From: Posidonia oceanica
Taxonomy: Eukaryota > Streptophyta > Magnoliopsida > Alismatales > Posidoniaceae
Length of the DNA stretch: 64,000 nt
Assembly (NCBI GenBank): GCA_037176725.1
Contig: JAZBRS010000023.1
Location: 29,135,001-29,199,000 of the forward strand
Direction: 5' to 3'
Numbering within the stretch: the first letter of the stretch is position 1; each line of letters begins with the position of its first letter. The notes below the pieces were generated by a model. The model had not been told where the DNA came from, searched no databases, and saw only the letters and a list, made by a program, of their open reading frames with translations. Both the position numbers and the translations under genes were made by a program. Shown in pieces: positions 22,190 through 32,900 of this stretch.

Positions 22190-22780
22190 GCCATGGCAGA
22201 CCACCTTGCTGATCTCCCTCTGCCTGAATACCAACCCCTCCAGACGCAGTTCCCTGACGAGGACATCCTCTTCGTAATGCAGGGCTCTGAGGAGAAAAAT
22301 CCTGAAAAACAAGAGGAATGGCAGCTCTACTTTGATGGCGCTGTCAACAAAAAGGGCCGAGGCGTAGGCGCAGTGCTGACCACGCCCTAGGGACAGATGA
22401 TCTCCTTCGCGAGGAAGCTGACTTTCACCTGCACAAACAATCAAGCAGAATATGAAGCATGCATCCTAGGGTTGAAAGTCGCCCTCGAGCATAAGGCGCA
22501 GAAGCTGCATGTGCACGGTGACGCCATGCTAGTAATCTCTCAAGTGAACGGCGACTGGAGGACAAAAGATCCTAAGCTTGTGCCGTATCACGAACACCTG
22601 CTGAGGCTGATGGAAGAATTTGAGAGCATCTGCTTCACATACATGAACAGAGCAAAGAATGCGTACGCAGACGCATTAGCAACTTTGGCATCTTGGCTCA
22701 CTATACCTGAAGACAGCACAGTGGATGTATCTGTTACTTGCATTGAACAGCCTGCATATTGCCTGAACATAGAAGAGGCG
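22190..22780 (+). pseudogene. Second, archaeal-type RNase H of element A
   Basis: The extra RNase H (aRNH) that marks the Tat lineage removes RNA from the RNA-DNA hybrid. WQLYFDGAVNKKGRG gives the first Asp, NNQAEYEACILGL the Glu, and HGDAMLVISQVNG the second Asp; AKNAYADALATLA gives the last Asp. All four catalytic positions appear intact. TAG at 22388 interrupts TPQGQMISF between the first and second motif; the codon was most likely CAG. The frame is the same as that of integrase. Confidence 0.88.
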
Positions 22781-24043
22781 GATCCAGCAGAGGATCAGCC
22801 CTGGTATCAAGATATAAAATCTTTCCTGGAGTCTGGCAGCTTTCCTCCTGATATCGCGGTAGCAGACAAGAGAACTCAGGCGCGTCTGGCGTCAAAGTAT
22901 GTGTTGGGAGCTGGGCAGCTGTACAGAAGGTCATATAATCAGATGTTACTGCGCTGCCTGAACAAATCGGAGGCTGACACGCTGATGCTTCAAGTGCATG
23001 CAGGGACCTGTGGCCCGCACATGAACGGCGTCCTCCTGGCCAAGAAGATCATGCTCCAAGGATATTTCTGGCAGACCATGGAAGCAGACTGCTGCCGGTT
23101 CGTGCGCAGATGCCACAACTGTCAGATCCATGGTAACTTCATCAAAGCCCCCCCGCAATAGCTGCATAACATGTCTTCGCCATGGCCTTTCTCCACCTGG
23201 GGGATCGATGTCATTGGCGCCGTCCACCTGGCTGCTTCAAATGGTCATCGTTACATTCTGGTAGCGATCGATTACTTTACCAAGTGGGTGGAAGCAGCCT
23301 CTTATAAGACAGTCACCGCTGTGGCAACAGAAAAGTTTATCAGGAACAATATCGTTGCCCGATATGGGGTCCCGCACTCTGTCATCTCTGATAGCGGCAC
23401 AAACTTCATTGCCAAGAGGATTGAGGAATACCTGCAGAGTCTCAAGATCAAGCATCATAAATCCTCGCCCTACCGGCCACAGATGAACGGAGCAGTGGAG
23501 TCTGCAAACAAGAACATTGTTAAAATCCTGAAGAAGATGGCAGAAACCCACAAGGATTGGCATGACAAGCTCCCGTACGCGCTCTGGGCGTACAGGACAT
23601 CAATCCGGACCTCGACGGGAGCCACCCCGTATTCTTTGGTGTACGGCATGGAAGCGGTGCTACCTGTTGAAGTAGAGATCCCCTCACTGCGGATCCTACG
23701 AGAAGCTGAGTTGGAAGAGGCAGAATGGGTTGAAGACCGCTGCGTCCAACTGAATTTAATTGATGAGCACAGATTGCAAGCTATGCACAACGCTCACTGC
23801 TACCAAAAGTGGATGGCCAGAGCATTCTTGAAGAAGGTCTAGCCTAGAAACTTTCAGCCAGGGGACCTCATTTTGCGCGCCATTCATTTGCCTGATGGTC
23901 GAGGGAAATTCCGACCTAATTGGCGTGGCCCCTTCGTGGTCAAGCAGATCTTCTCGGGAGGCGCTGTAACTCTTGTGGATATGGACCGGGTCGAGCAGTC
24001 TGAGCCCGTCAACCTCTACTACCTCAAGAAGTACTATCAGTAG
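22781..24043 (+). pseudogene. int: Integrase of element A
   Basis: Integrase inserts the DNA copy into the chromosome. The HHCC zinc-binding part has HAGTCGPH and CHNC (about 22995-23130). The catalytic core has Asp at 23207 (WGIDVIG), Asp at 23390 (SDSGTNF) and Glu at 23498 (NGAVESANKN), a DD35E spacing. The C-terminal part (GDLILRAI, NWRGPFVVKQIFSGGAV, YYLKKYYQ) has no chromodomain, as in Tat elements. TAG at 23159 and at 23840 break the frame; the first sits in a usual Gln or Glu position and the second in a Gln or Arg position. The TAG at 24041 is taken as the true end. Confidence 0.92.
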
Positions 24044-25397
24044 CCGAGGGCGGCCCCGTTGCAGATGCCCTTCTCCCACCTACACACTTGTATTCTCACT
24101 TCTTGCATTCTCGTCCTACCTGCATCTTCTATCTATCCTACTCATGCATCAACTCTCTTTCAATCATCATCGTCCTCCCCTCAAATTGTGCATTGCATCT
24201 TTGGCCCGGTGATGAAAACCGGAAGTGCTTGCCTGCTCTAGAAAGAGTCCGCCCTACCTCACCCGGCACTACTTAGATGTCTTAGCTAGTGAGGGAGCCA
24301 CCACCAATCAGGACAGGCGAACTGCCTAAACTCGTAAGGACATACACCTCTGAGGGAGAAAAAATCTTAGGATGTGAGTCTGGAAAAAGTGAGAGTAGAC
24401 ATCTAGGCTTGGGCACGTCCAAGGAACAGAAGGCGAAGACAGAAGCCGGCCCTAGAGATAGGGGTGTGCAGTCTAACCCTGCTTCTTCTACCCATCACAT
24501 AGCAGACCCAAAGCCCAGATCCATCACGACTCAAATACCCTTCTTTTGCCACCAAAATGGGGATAGCAAAAGCCTGAAAAAAGAGAGAGAAAAAGAAATC
24601 AAGCAAAAAAAAAAAGAGATAGAACAAAAACAAAAAAAGAAAAAGAAAAAAAGCAAGCAAAAAAAAAAAGAAAAAGAGAAGGGCAAGATTCAGCCCAAAA
24701 ATGCAGGCACCATCATTCCCCCGTACCTCACAAGAGACCCAAGGGTGTAAGCCTAAAAGGGTCTACCACTTCCCTCCAAAAGCAAAACACTTACCCTCTC
24801 CCAAGCTAGGAGCGGAGAAAGACTGCATACCTATGAGGGAGAAATAAAGAAAAAAGAGAGCAGAAAGAGTAGGTGTAGGTCCTGAGAGTCCGGCAAGTAG
24901 CCTGTCCCCACCACACCACCACCTGTACAAATGCCAACACCCGTTCCGGAGTGCTACCAGTGAGCCAAGAGTCTAAGTAGGGCCCAGTGAGTCAGGGACC
25001 ACTCTTTTCCTTTGCAACAGGCACCAAAGCACTCCGTATGCTGAGGGCACCCAAGCATACTAATCATTTCATAAGCATACCGACCTGCATCATCCATACA
25101 TGCATCTTCAATTATCCTTTCTTTCTTATCGATCGTTCCGCTCTGCAACTCGCTTCGACTCTGAGACAGTACTTCTTGCCTAGAACGCGTTGACGCTGCT
25201 CGAGCTGCGCTGGTCTAGATCTCCTGCCAGCCCTTGCCCCCGTGTCTACAAGACTGCTGCAGATTCCTTTTGCTTATCTATGCTTAACTGCTATATTCTG
25301 ATCTTTAACTGCTGGATGCATACTGAACTACATTATCAGCCTCAGATTCTGCTTTCTGTCAGAGATTATATACCTGTGTGATCTGACTGTTTGCAAT
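24044..25397 (+). other. Non-coding region between integrase and DUF7745 ORF, with purine tract
   Basis: No credible gene is seen. The sequence has many CTAG-containing short segments and a purine tract at 24570-24690 made of runs of A and AG (AAAAAAAAAGAGATAG). The short ORF at 24289-24750 runs through that tract and is low-complexity. A comparable untranslated stretch follows the integrase of C at 36544. Confidence 0.6.
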
Positions 25398-26660
25398 ATG
25401 GATAACAGGTACCTTCAAGCTCTGCAGCTATCTGCCTGTACCCCTGCGATCTGTGCAATGGGCTTCCCTACTCTGTTGACTCCAGCACACTGCTCGGAGA
25501 CCCTGCGAGAATGGATCGGCGAGCTTACCCAAGAAGACTGCGAAAAGCTGCGCCTGTGGGGCATCCCAACCAAGCTGCTGAAGGCTGCTGATGTGGAAGT
25601 AAGCCGCCATCTTCTGTGTGCCGCCGCAAGACTCTGGAAACCGGCACACCACGTCTTTCGCTTTGGCAAAACTGAGCTTACACCCACACTGGAAGAAGTG
25701 CGTCGGATCTGCGGTTTCTCCAAGATCATGGGACCGCCTATCTTCATGAGGCGTGACGGATACCTCGAGGTCCTGAGCCAGCTGACTGGGCTCCCTACTC
25801 GAAGCTGCCAACAAAGATTGATCTGCACCAGCGGACCTGAACCTATGCCTCGCCTAGCGCACTTTGATGATGTCATGAAGAAGCGTGTCGAACTCGGAGA
25901 TGAGTTGTGGCTCTGAGGGTTTGTCATCCGTTTCCTGGGCGAGCTGATCTTTACTCATGGCCGACTGACAGTGGCCATTGAGGTTGCAGAGATAGCACTT
26001 GCTGTGGTGACCCGGCAGATAGACCTGGCACCAGTCGTTCTGGCAGAAACGTACCGCGGGCTGGACCGCATCTCACATCGCTACCGCCACTTCCACGGTT
26101 GCGGGGCACTTATACAAGTCTGGCTAACTGCACACTTAGAAATGAACCTTCTGCGCCCCCAGGTGCATGCTTTTGAAGCCTACTGCAGCAGCGGCCGTGC
26201 CAAGACAGTCAAAAGCGTCAAAGAGGAATACGAAAGGCTATCAGCACTGACTGACGACGCAGTAACCTGGCGTATCATCCCCTCTGTAGCCGAGCCATTC
26301 ACTGTCTTTTTCAGCACGCGCGACACGCGGCTGATTGTGCTGCCAGGATTCACGGTGGGTGTGGAATACCATCCCATCAGGGTTATGCGCCAGTTTGGCT
26401 TCCAGCAGGGCGCCTTTGTTGACAGCACAGCACCCGAGCTTCTTCAAGCATACCCTCTCAGCACGACTGCCCCAACCAAGAAGCTGGCTGATCTGATGCA
26501 GCATGGGGTGCGATCAACAGACATCGTAGCTGTGAGAGGTGTAGGATGCGCCCCTGAGTATGTGACTGAGGTCCAAGAGCTCTGGCCCGTCGATGAAATC
26601 CCGCCAGGCGGCCCCCTATTCCCTGACTCCAGGCAGCCAAAGAAGGCCCGAACCGGCTAG
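25398..26660 (+). pseudogene. Sense extra ORF of element A, DUF7745-like
   Basis: One frame of 421 codons starts at ATG 25398 and is broken once by TGA at 25914, where CGA would restore the reading. It resembles DUF7745, a domain of unknown function frequent in plant retroelement extra ORFs: HHVFRFGKTELTPTLEEVRRICG, then FLGELIFTHG with a hydrophobic helix and PVVLAETYRGLDRI, then GALIQVWLTAHLE, and near the end RVMRQFGFQQGAF. It ends in a basic PKKART tail. Being in sense orientation between integrase and PPT it could come from a spliced or internal transcript. The same domain is antisense in element C (43035-44400). Its role is unknown; it may be a captured host gene. Confidence 0.7.
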
Positions 26661-27195
26661 GCACTCGTACAGCCGACGTGTAGTTTCCTTTCAAGTTGTA
26701 ATGTATGCTTTTGGCCTGCCACAGGCATGTAATCAAGTTCTTTCAATGAAAAAGTGTTTTCTGCTGTCTGCTTGCACTTCCACACTGCTTAATGCATTGC
26801 ATTATCATTGCCAACATCATCTTGGGCCCTCCGGCCAGACTTGCAGCCAACACAACGCAGGAAAGTCCTCAGCAGCCAATCCGGAGTCCAGAATCTCTGC
26901 AGACCCGCGCCGGCAAGCCAAGCCATCCAGCGTCCCCAACTGAACCTCTGCGGGCTGGCACCCCCAACTGCTCGACGATAGGTCTGTCAACCTGTCATCC
27001 TCTGCGGGCTGGTACCCCAAACTACTCGTCTGACAAACACGTCAGTTTTGTCTTCATCCTCTGCTTTTGATGCCAAGGACGCGCTGGCCAACCCCTGGTG
27101 TCATCCCGACACCAGGGGCATCTTTTGATCGCCCCTCGGTATCATTCTCCCCCTCTTTCCCCCATGATATTCCTGGTATCATGGGATGCTTCGCT
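26661..27195 (+). other. 3' untranslated region of element A before the arrays
   Basis: No ORF is convincing. TCTGCGGGCTGG recurs at about 26946 and 27000, followed by CCCCAACTGCTCG-like text, a short direct repeat of about 55 bp. The region leads into the 56-bp array. Confidence 0.5.
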
Positions 27196-28350
27196 CTTGC
27201 GAAACCTCTTTGCCGGCCGATAAGTCCGATATCTTATCATCTCTCATCATTCCCTCATCCCCTCTTTGCCGGCCGATAAGTCCGATATCTTATCATCTCT
27301 CATCATTCCCTCATCCCCTCTTTGCCGGCCGATAAGTCCGATACCTTATCATCTCTCATCATTCCCTCATCCCCTCTTTGCCGGCCGATAAGTCCGATAC
27401 CTTATCATCTCTCATCATTCCCTCATCCGCTCTTTGCCGGCCTATAAGTCCGATACCTTATCATCTCTCATCATTCCCTCATCCCCTCTTTGCCGGTCGA
27501 TAAGTCCGATATCTTATCATCTCTCATCATTCCCTCATCCCCTCTTTGCCGGCCGATAAGTCCGATATCTTATCATCTCTCATCATTCCCTCGTCCCCTC
27601 TTTGCCGGCCGATAAGTCCGATATCTTATCATCTCTCATCCTTCCCTCATCCCCTCTTTGCCGGCCGATAAGTCCGATATCTTATCATCTCTCATCATTC
27701 CCTCATCCCCTCTTTGCTGGCCGATAAGTCCGATATCTTATCATCTCTCATCATTCCCTCATCTCCTCTTTGCCGGTCGATAAGTCCGATATCTTATCAT
27801 CTCTCATCATTCCCTCGTCCCCTCTTTGCCGGCCGATAAGTCCGATATCTTATCATCTCTCATCATTCCCTCATCCCCTCTTTGCTGGCCGATAAGTCCG
27901 ATATCTTATCATCTCTCATCATTCCCTCATCCCCTCTTTGCCGGTCGATAAGTCCGATATCTTATCATCTCTCATCATTCCCTCGTCCCCTCTTTGCCGG
28001 CCGATAAGTCCGATATCTTATCATCTCTCATCATTCCCTCATCCCCTCTTTGCTGGCCGATAAGTCCGATATCTTATCATCTCTCATCATTCCCTCATCC
28101 CCTCTTTGCCGGTCGATAAGTCCGATATCTTATCATCTCTCATCATTCCCTCGTCCCCTCTTTGCCGGCTGATAAGTCCGATATCTTATCATCTCTCATC
28201 ATTCCCTCATCTCCTCTTTGCCGGTCGATAAGTCCGATATCTTATCATCTCTCATCATTCCCTCATCTCCTCTTTGCCGGCCGATAAGTCCGATATCTTA
28301 TCATCTCTTTCCCTTTGCCGGCCGATAAGTCCGATATCTTATCAATCTCC
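27196..28350. repeat. 56-bp tandem array, about 21 units
   Basis: Units start at 27211 and repeat every 56 bp to 28275 (20 copies), with a shortened last copy at about 28316. Half of each unit is CCGGCCGATAAGTCCGATAT followed by CTTATCAT, which contains a GATAAG/CTTATC dyad; the other half is a TC-rich spacer of about 28 bp. Copies differ at a few positions only, so expansion is recent. Arrays in the 3' untranslated region of Ogre-type elements are a known seed for plant satellites. Confidence 0.93.
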
Positions 28351-28374
28351 TCTTATCCATATCAATCAATCAAT

Positions 28375-29420
28375 CAATCAATCAATCACTGCTCTTTCCG
28401 GTTGATAGGACCGTAAACTATCATCTTGGGCTGATCCCCGATCTGGCCCGCAGTTGTGTTATACGGCTGACATCCAGTAACTGTCCCTCGTAATTGCACT
28501 TTCCAGTTGATAGGACTGTAAACTATCGCTCCAGTTGATAGGATTGTAAACTATCGTTCCAGTTGATAGGACTGTAAACTATCATTCTCTGGCTGATGAT
28601 CCAAAACTCATCCTTGGCTGATATCCGAAACTATCACTTGCAATTACGTTATACGGCTGACATCCAGTAACTGTCCCTTGCAATTGCAGCTTCCAGTTGA
28701 TAGGACTGTAAACTATCGCTCCAGTTGATAGGACTGTAAACTATCGTTCCAGTTGATAGGACTGTAAACTATCGTTCTGGTTGATAGGACCGTAAACTAT
28801 CACCTGCAATTGCATTATACGGCTGATATCCAGTAACTATCCCTCATGATTGCGCTTTCCAGTTGATAGGACTGTAAACTATCGTTCCAGTTGATAGGAC
28901 TGTAAACTATCGTTCCAGTTGATAGGACTGTAAACTATCCCTCGCAATCATGTTATACGGCTGATATCCAGTAACTATCTCTCGCAAATGCCCTTTCCAG
29001 TTGATAGGACTGTAAACTATCACTCCAGTTGATAGGCCTGTAAACTATCGCTCCGGTTGATAGGACCGTAAACTATCATTCTCTGGCATTTGCGTTATAC
29101 GGCTGATACCCAGTAACTATCCCTCATGGTTTGTGCTTTCCAGTTGATAGGACTGTAAACTATCGCTTCCAGTTGATAGGACTGTAAACTATCGCTCCAG
29201 TTGATAGGTCTGTAAACTATCGTTCCAGTTGATAGGACTGTAAACTATCTCGCACAACCATGTTATACGGCTGATATCCAGTAACTATCACTCACAACTG
29301 CCTCCGGTTGATAGGACCGTAAACTATCGCTTCCAGTTGATAGGACTGTAAACTATCGCTTCCAGTTGATAGGACTGTAAACTATCACTCCCGGTTGATA
29401 GGACCGTAAACTATCCGGCC
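28375..29420. repeat. 28-bp tandem array with interspersed second unit type
   Basis: The main unit is CCAGTTGATAGGACTGTAAA followed by CTATCGTT, 28 bp (for example starts at 28503, 28531 and 28559), with a GATAG/CTATC dyad. After every two to four units comes a longer relative with TTATACGGCTGATATCCAGT and AACTATCC plus a CTCGCAATTGC-like spacer (near 28460, 28650, 28815, 28955, 29095 and 29265). It therefore has a higher-order organisation. Its unit aligns with half of the 56-bp unit (CCGG-YY-GATARG-CCG-CTATC). Confidence 0.9.
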
Positions 29421-29970
29421 GATAAGCCCGACACCTTATCACCTTCTTCGCGTGACCTTATCCCAGGAAGGCAAAGTCTCGCATCCCCTTGCGATAGGAG
29501 AGTTGGCCCCTCTCCCCTCGCACCCCTCTCTTTTTTTTCGCTAGCTTGCTCCCCGGGCGGGGACAAGCTACACCTTTTTCTTTCTTGCCTTGTCGCGCAA
29601 GTCTGGCCTACCCGCCGGATCTTCGCGCCACATCGCGCCTTTTCCTTTAGCATTTCTCTTGCATCGTCTCTGCACCTTCTCTGCTAGCATTGCATACTAG
29701 TCTAACATCATCAGTATCATCTGCACTGCATCAGCATCCTAACTGCACTAACTTTTGTACTAACGTTTGCATTGCATTTGCATTAACATGCATTGCATAC
29801 TTTGCACATCAACCATCTGCACCTGCATTTTGCATTGCGGCAACGGGCAACGATTTTCGGTGTATCCGCCGAATAAGTGGCTCACGCCCATAGCAATCCT
29901 CTGCTCCCGTCGGTCAGATGGGGTGTCTTGTCAACCCTGAGCAGCGGCCTCGCTTCGCTTAACCTTGCTC
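29421..29970 (+). other. 3' end of element A internal region
   Basis: It starts with one further CCGGCCGATAAGCCCGAC-like unit, then a GC-rich part (CCCCGGGCGGGG) and a GCATTGCAT-rich part. A 67-codon ORF at 29690 is a product of that repeat text. No gene is seen. Confidence 0.5.
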
Positions 29971-29983
29971 AGGGAGGGGCATC
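29971..29983 (+). promoter_or_regulatory. Polypurine tract of element A
   Basis: AGGGAGGGGCATC lies directly before the 3' LTR start and would prime plus-strand DNA synthesis. The last bases GGAGGGGCATC are identical to those before LTR C (45409-45421). Confidence 0.85.
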
Positions 29984-32900
29984 TGTTGACACTCCATCTT
30001 GACAGGCTTGGACCATTTGGGACCTTCTGGCGACTTCTGGATCTAAACCTAGGTCAAAACAACCACCTCTCCCTCTCTCTTACCCTTCAAAACAAGCCTA
30101 AACTTGACCTAAGCCTACACCCATTTCCCAAGCCCAAAACCTACCCAAAAACCATAGGAAAACCCATCAACCCCTACTTAGCAAACCTACCCAAACACTT
30201 AGAAATTCTCAACCCAAAACCATTCCCAAAAATCCTAGAAAACCTTGGTAAAACCACCATTTTTCTACACCTCAAAACCCTTCCAAAGCCTTCTCAAAAC
30301 TAAACCAAATCCCTAGAACTAACACTAGAAACCCTAGGCAACACACTCCCCAATTTTCCCCCTTTTCAAAACCATTAAGTCCTCCATTCACCTAAATTAT
30401 CCTTTTCTCTCTCCTGGATTATCCTTTTCTCTCTCCTCTCTCTCTCCTGATTATCCTCCTTCTTTTCATCCCCTTCTCTCCTTTTTTCTTGCCTGACTGT
30501 GGGCCCCCCTTGTGCATCTATCTCTTCTCAATCTTATTCCTATTTTTATTTTATTTTTAGCATTTTCCCTGACTTCCCAGAAATTATTTTCTTTCAACTC
30601 CTCTCTTTCCCCTTTATTCTTCCTTTTTCCCTTTTCCTCCTCCTTCTCCTCTTCTTTTTCCTTCCTTTGCTAAGCCCCTAAAAAATCCTTAAAAACCTCT
30701 AAAAACTTTAAAACAAAAGGAAAACAAACCAAAACCCTAAGAAAATGATTAAAAATATTAAGCAAACAATTAAAAACCTAAACCCAACTAAATCTAGCTA
30801 AAATGGAAAACCAAGAATGCAAGCTAAAAAATACAAAACAAACAAAGAGAAAATGCTGTAAAATCAAGGAAAAAACCGAAATGCAATCAAAACAGCTGAA
30901 AGTAAAATCCTATTAAAAACAACCAAGAAAACAAACCCTAAGAGAAAGAAAACACATAAGAAATGCAAGGGCCAATAATTAAGGAGGAAAAGCCTAACTT
31001 AACAACTCTCAAAAGAGAAATTGGAAACATAATTAAAAAATAATAAAACAAACAATCAAAATTTAAGAACAGCTAATTAAAAAAAAAACTTAACAAGAAA
31101 ACCTAACCTAAGAAAAAATGCTAAAAGAATTTAACAAAACGAAATTAAGAAAAAGCAAATCAAAGAAGACTTAAGGAAAAAGGATCAAGATTAAAATCTA
31201 AAACTCACCACTAATTAATCTAAAAACAAACCTTAAAAAATCCTAATTAACATCCCAAGTATTTAACAAGAAAAACATAATTGAAAAAAAGCAATTAAAA
31301 AACCTTAACAAACATTTAAACAAAATTAAGAAAACAAATTAAAGAAGACTTAACAAAAATCTTAAAAGGACAAAACTAAAACTCTTCTTAATTAACTAAT
31401 CAAAAAACAACCTTATAAAAACCTAATTGAAAATCCTAACTTAAAAACAACTATTCTAAAAATGTTTTCTAATCTTTTTATTTTTATTCTAGTTTTCTTC
31501 TTCCTTTTCTTCCAATCCCTTCTCTCTTTTCTTTCTTTTTTCTTTTCTTTCTTTTCTTTCTTTTCCTTTGGCCCGGCCCACTAGCTGCAGTCTTCCTCTT
31601 CCTTCTTGTTTCTTTTTTTCCTTTCGCGTGCAAGGCCCGGCCCGCGATCCGCCTTCCACCCTTCTTCTACCTCCTTCTTCTTCAGTGTTTTTTTCTCTTC
31701 TCTTCCCGCGGCCTGCAACAGCGCTCCCTCCCTCTGTTTGAATTCAAGTCTTCCCCCTCCATCAGATCAGCAACAGCCTCCTCTTCTCTCAGCGGCTTTT
31801 CCGGCAGCATTAACTGTCTGTCTCCCTCGCCGCTCATCTCCCTCAGCTGCAGTGATCAGCGCCGGTGGAATTCAAATTCCACGAGCGCATGAGCAGTCCT
31901 CCAGCAGCTGTTAAAAGCCTCAGCACTTCGCCTCCTCCGATGCTTTTTTCGTCCGAGAGAGAGCAAGGAATCCAGAGAATTCCCAGCGCCCAAATCCCTT
32001 CCACCTTCCACTGCAAGAACCAGTTCTTCCCCCTCTTCTTTCCCGACCACATCAGAGCCTCCATCAGTCCTTGAACTTCCTCCAATTCATCTCCCAAATC
32101 CACCCAGAATACCAGCACCCTTCCTCCTCCATTCCTCAGCCTTTCCACTCCAGAAACCGCCCCCGAATACCCAAAATTCTCAGCAGAAACCAACTCCTCT
32201 CCTCCCTAAAATTCCCGACACCATAGCCCTTGAAACCTTCCCAAATTCCACATCCTAACTCACCTGATCACCAGCTTTCTAACCCCCCAAAGCTTCACCT
32301 ACAAACCTCACCACAGACCAAACAAACCACCACAAACACTTGCTCCAGTTTCTGTCCGAAAACCAATCCAATCCACAACCTTCACCACAGCACTCCACTG
32401 CCCAATTCAAGCTTCCGCACACCATCACTAGACATCTAGCAACCTGCCAGAAGGCTCTGTTCGGCCTGAGGAGCAGCGAACACCTCCCCCCGTCTCCGGC
32501 AGAACCAGCAGCACCCAAAAATCTCGATCCTGTCTCCGGTCTTCAGAGCTCGCGTCCAGGCGTCTGAGAAGCACCGGAGGGCTCCGCGGAAGCAACTCCG
32601 ATCCTCGCAAGCAGCGGACGACGCCCGCAGCAGTCGAACCAAGCTCGCCGACTTCTGCAAAGTCGACTGACGTCAGGAGGACGCTCCAGCCAGCGAATCA
32701 GGTAACTCTCCTCATCCTTAGGTTAGACTCCCTCTTCTCTCGCTTTTCCGCCCCTCAGCCTAGGGATTCCTTCTCTCCTGCGCCGAGTCAACGCCGGGTC
32801 AACTCTATCTTCTCCGACAAGCTTCGAGCTCGTCCTGCCGCTCCGGTCTGCAGAACTTCGCTCCAACCGGTGCCCTAGCTCCGCACGGACCCCAGGAGTA

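Noticed and set aside
24289..24750. 153-codon ORF rich in Lys and Glu after integrase
   Set aside because: Produced by an A/AG-rich purine tract; no relation to a known extra ORF.
27196..29420. CRISPR-like look of regular short repeats
   Set aside because: The units are contiguous tandem repeats; the spacer halves are the same in every unit, no cas genes occur, and the context is a plant retrotransposon.
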